DNA from: RHKX01 sp963745755
GTDB taxonomy: Bacteria > Actinomycetota > Thermoleophilia > Solirubrobacterales > 70-9
Direction: 5' to 3'
NCBI GenBank assembly: GCA_963745755.1
Contig: CAVUYP010000002.1
Span: 1-64,000, forward strand
DNA: 64,000 nucleotides
Under the pieces are notes generated by a model. It saw only the letters and a program-made list of their open reading frames with translations. It searched no databases and was not told the origin of the DNA. Shown here one piece after another: positions 63,468 through 64,000 of the stretch (the stretch's first letter is position 1; each line of letters begins with the position of its first letter). The position numbers and the translations under genes were made by a program.

Positions 63468-63534
63468 TCGATTCGCGACCGCTGCAGCGGGTGCGGGCCC
63501 GGCGACGGCCACCAGTCTGGTAGAAACCCCGCTG

Positions 63535-63936
63535 ATGCTCGTCAGGCGCCTCCCCGACGCCGCCGTACAGGATTTCCACCGGCTCAGCTCTCACATCCTC
63601 ATGGATGCGGGAGAGCTCGGTTCGCGGCACATGACCGTGACCTGGATCGAGGTCCCGCCGGACACCGAGCAGGAGCTGCACAGCCACGAGGAGGCCGAGC
63701 AGGTCTACGTCGTCGTCCGCGGCGTCGCCGCGCTCTCGGCGGCGGGCGACACCGAGGAGCTCGAGCCCGGCGACCTGGCGCTGATCCCGCCGGCGAGCGA
63801 TCACGTGATCGCCAACCGCGGCAGCGAGACCCTCGCCCTCGTCTCGGTGCAGTCGCCCGCCGTCTCGGTCGAGGAGACGATCGGGCGTCAGTCGGCCGCC
63901 ACGGTCGGCTACGACGAGGACGCCGACCAGTACTGA
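63535..63936 (+). CDS. Small single-domain cupin protein
   Basis: 133 aa. Cupin motif 1 as TEQELHSHEEAEQVYVVVRG (H-x-H-x4-E) and motif 2 as PGDLALIPPASDHVIAN with its late His. A metal is therefore expected. Gene starts after TAGAAA (63521-63526), eight bases before ATG. Such proteins include isomerases, dioxygenases and sensors; no substrate can be named. Confidence 0.85.
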   Translation: MLVRRLPDAAVQDFHRLSSHILMDAGELGSRHMTVTWIEVPPDTEQELHSHEEAEQVYVVVRGVAALSAAGDTEELEPGDLALIPPASDHVIANRGSETLALVSVQSPAVSVEETIGRQSAATVGYDEDADQY

Positions 63937-64000
63937 GCCGCCCGCCGGGCCGCATGGTCCGGCATTTCGTCACGCTCCGGTGACGGTGCTTGACGCCGGC

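Overview
This window is one contiguous, strongly GC-rich bacterial chromosome segment with actinobacterial gene order. The tig-clpP-clpX, valS-folC-ndk-maf, mreBCD-mrdA-rodA and rng-rplU-rpmA-obgE-proB-proA-nadD-rsfS blocks are typical of Actinobacteria. The many small secreted proteins, a GerW-like protein and an F420-type reductase would fit Thermoleophilia/Solirubrobacterales. That lineage is an inference from style and synteny; no rRNA is present to confirm it. I see no rRNA, IS element, phage, CRISPR array or replication origin.

Layout. 1-6.4 kb is a sparse accessory region: lipoproteins, a TPR-LuxR regulator and an alpha/beta hydrolase that has lost its catalytic Ser and His. 6.4-8.6 kb holds two tandem secreted paralogues that carry, in order, the six metal ligands expected of peptidylglycine/dopamine-type copper monooxygenases (HH, H, HxH, M). 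8.6-21.1 kb is a run of small metabolic genes: MBL hydrolase, SDRs, GFA, GerW, ArsR/AHSA1, bicupin, F420-NADP reductase-like, macro domain, DJ-1. 21.3-24.6 kb (minus strand) has a squalene/phytoene-synthase-like gene, a DUF3089 lipase-like gene and a PfkB kinase. 24.7-30.7 kb has an ECF-like sigma factor coupled to an alkyltransferase, a CtaG-like protein, a spermidine-synthase-like protein, CorA and an aldo/keto reductase. 30.8-41.7 kb is protein quality control and translation (tig, clpP, clpX, valS) plus folC, ndk and maf. 41.9-47.6 kb is the cell-shape and septum-independent peptidoglycan operon. 47.6-57.7 kb is RNase E/G, L21, L27, ObgE, proline synthesis, NadD and RsfS. 57.7-64 kb ends with YtoQ, a Bax-inhibitor-1 protein, tRNA-Ala(GGC), a PhoD phosphatase, leuS and a cupin.

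Two properties cut across the window. First, at least 20 places in eight genes need removal of exactly one base to restore a known protein. All are +1 insertions and they cluster at 21.6-23.2 kb and 39.8-49.0 kb. In the RNase E/G gene the correction restores a CPTCDGEG zinc motif, and in the zinc-ribbon gene it restores a stop codon and removes a false fusion to ndk. I read these as sequence or assembly errors, not pseudogenes. Second, many genes have a TANNNT -10 box only 6-12 nt before the start codon and no Shine-Dalgarno, which implies leaderless or nearly leaderless mRNAs. clpX and folC appear to start with CTG behind good ribosome-binding sites.

A 53-bp palindrome with identical outer arms and variable loops occurs twice between genes. 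Everything here is read by eye from the sequence; family names rest on motif recognition, and no database search was run.
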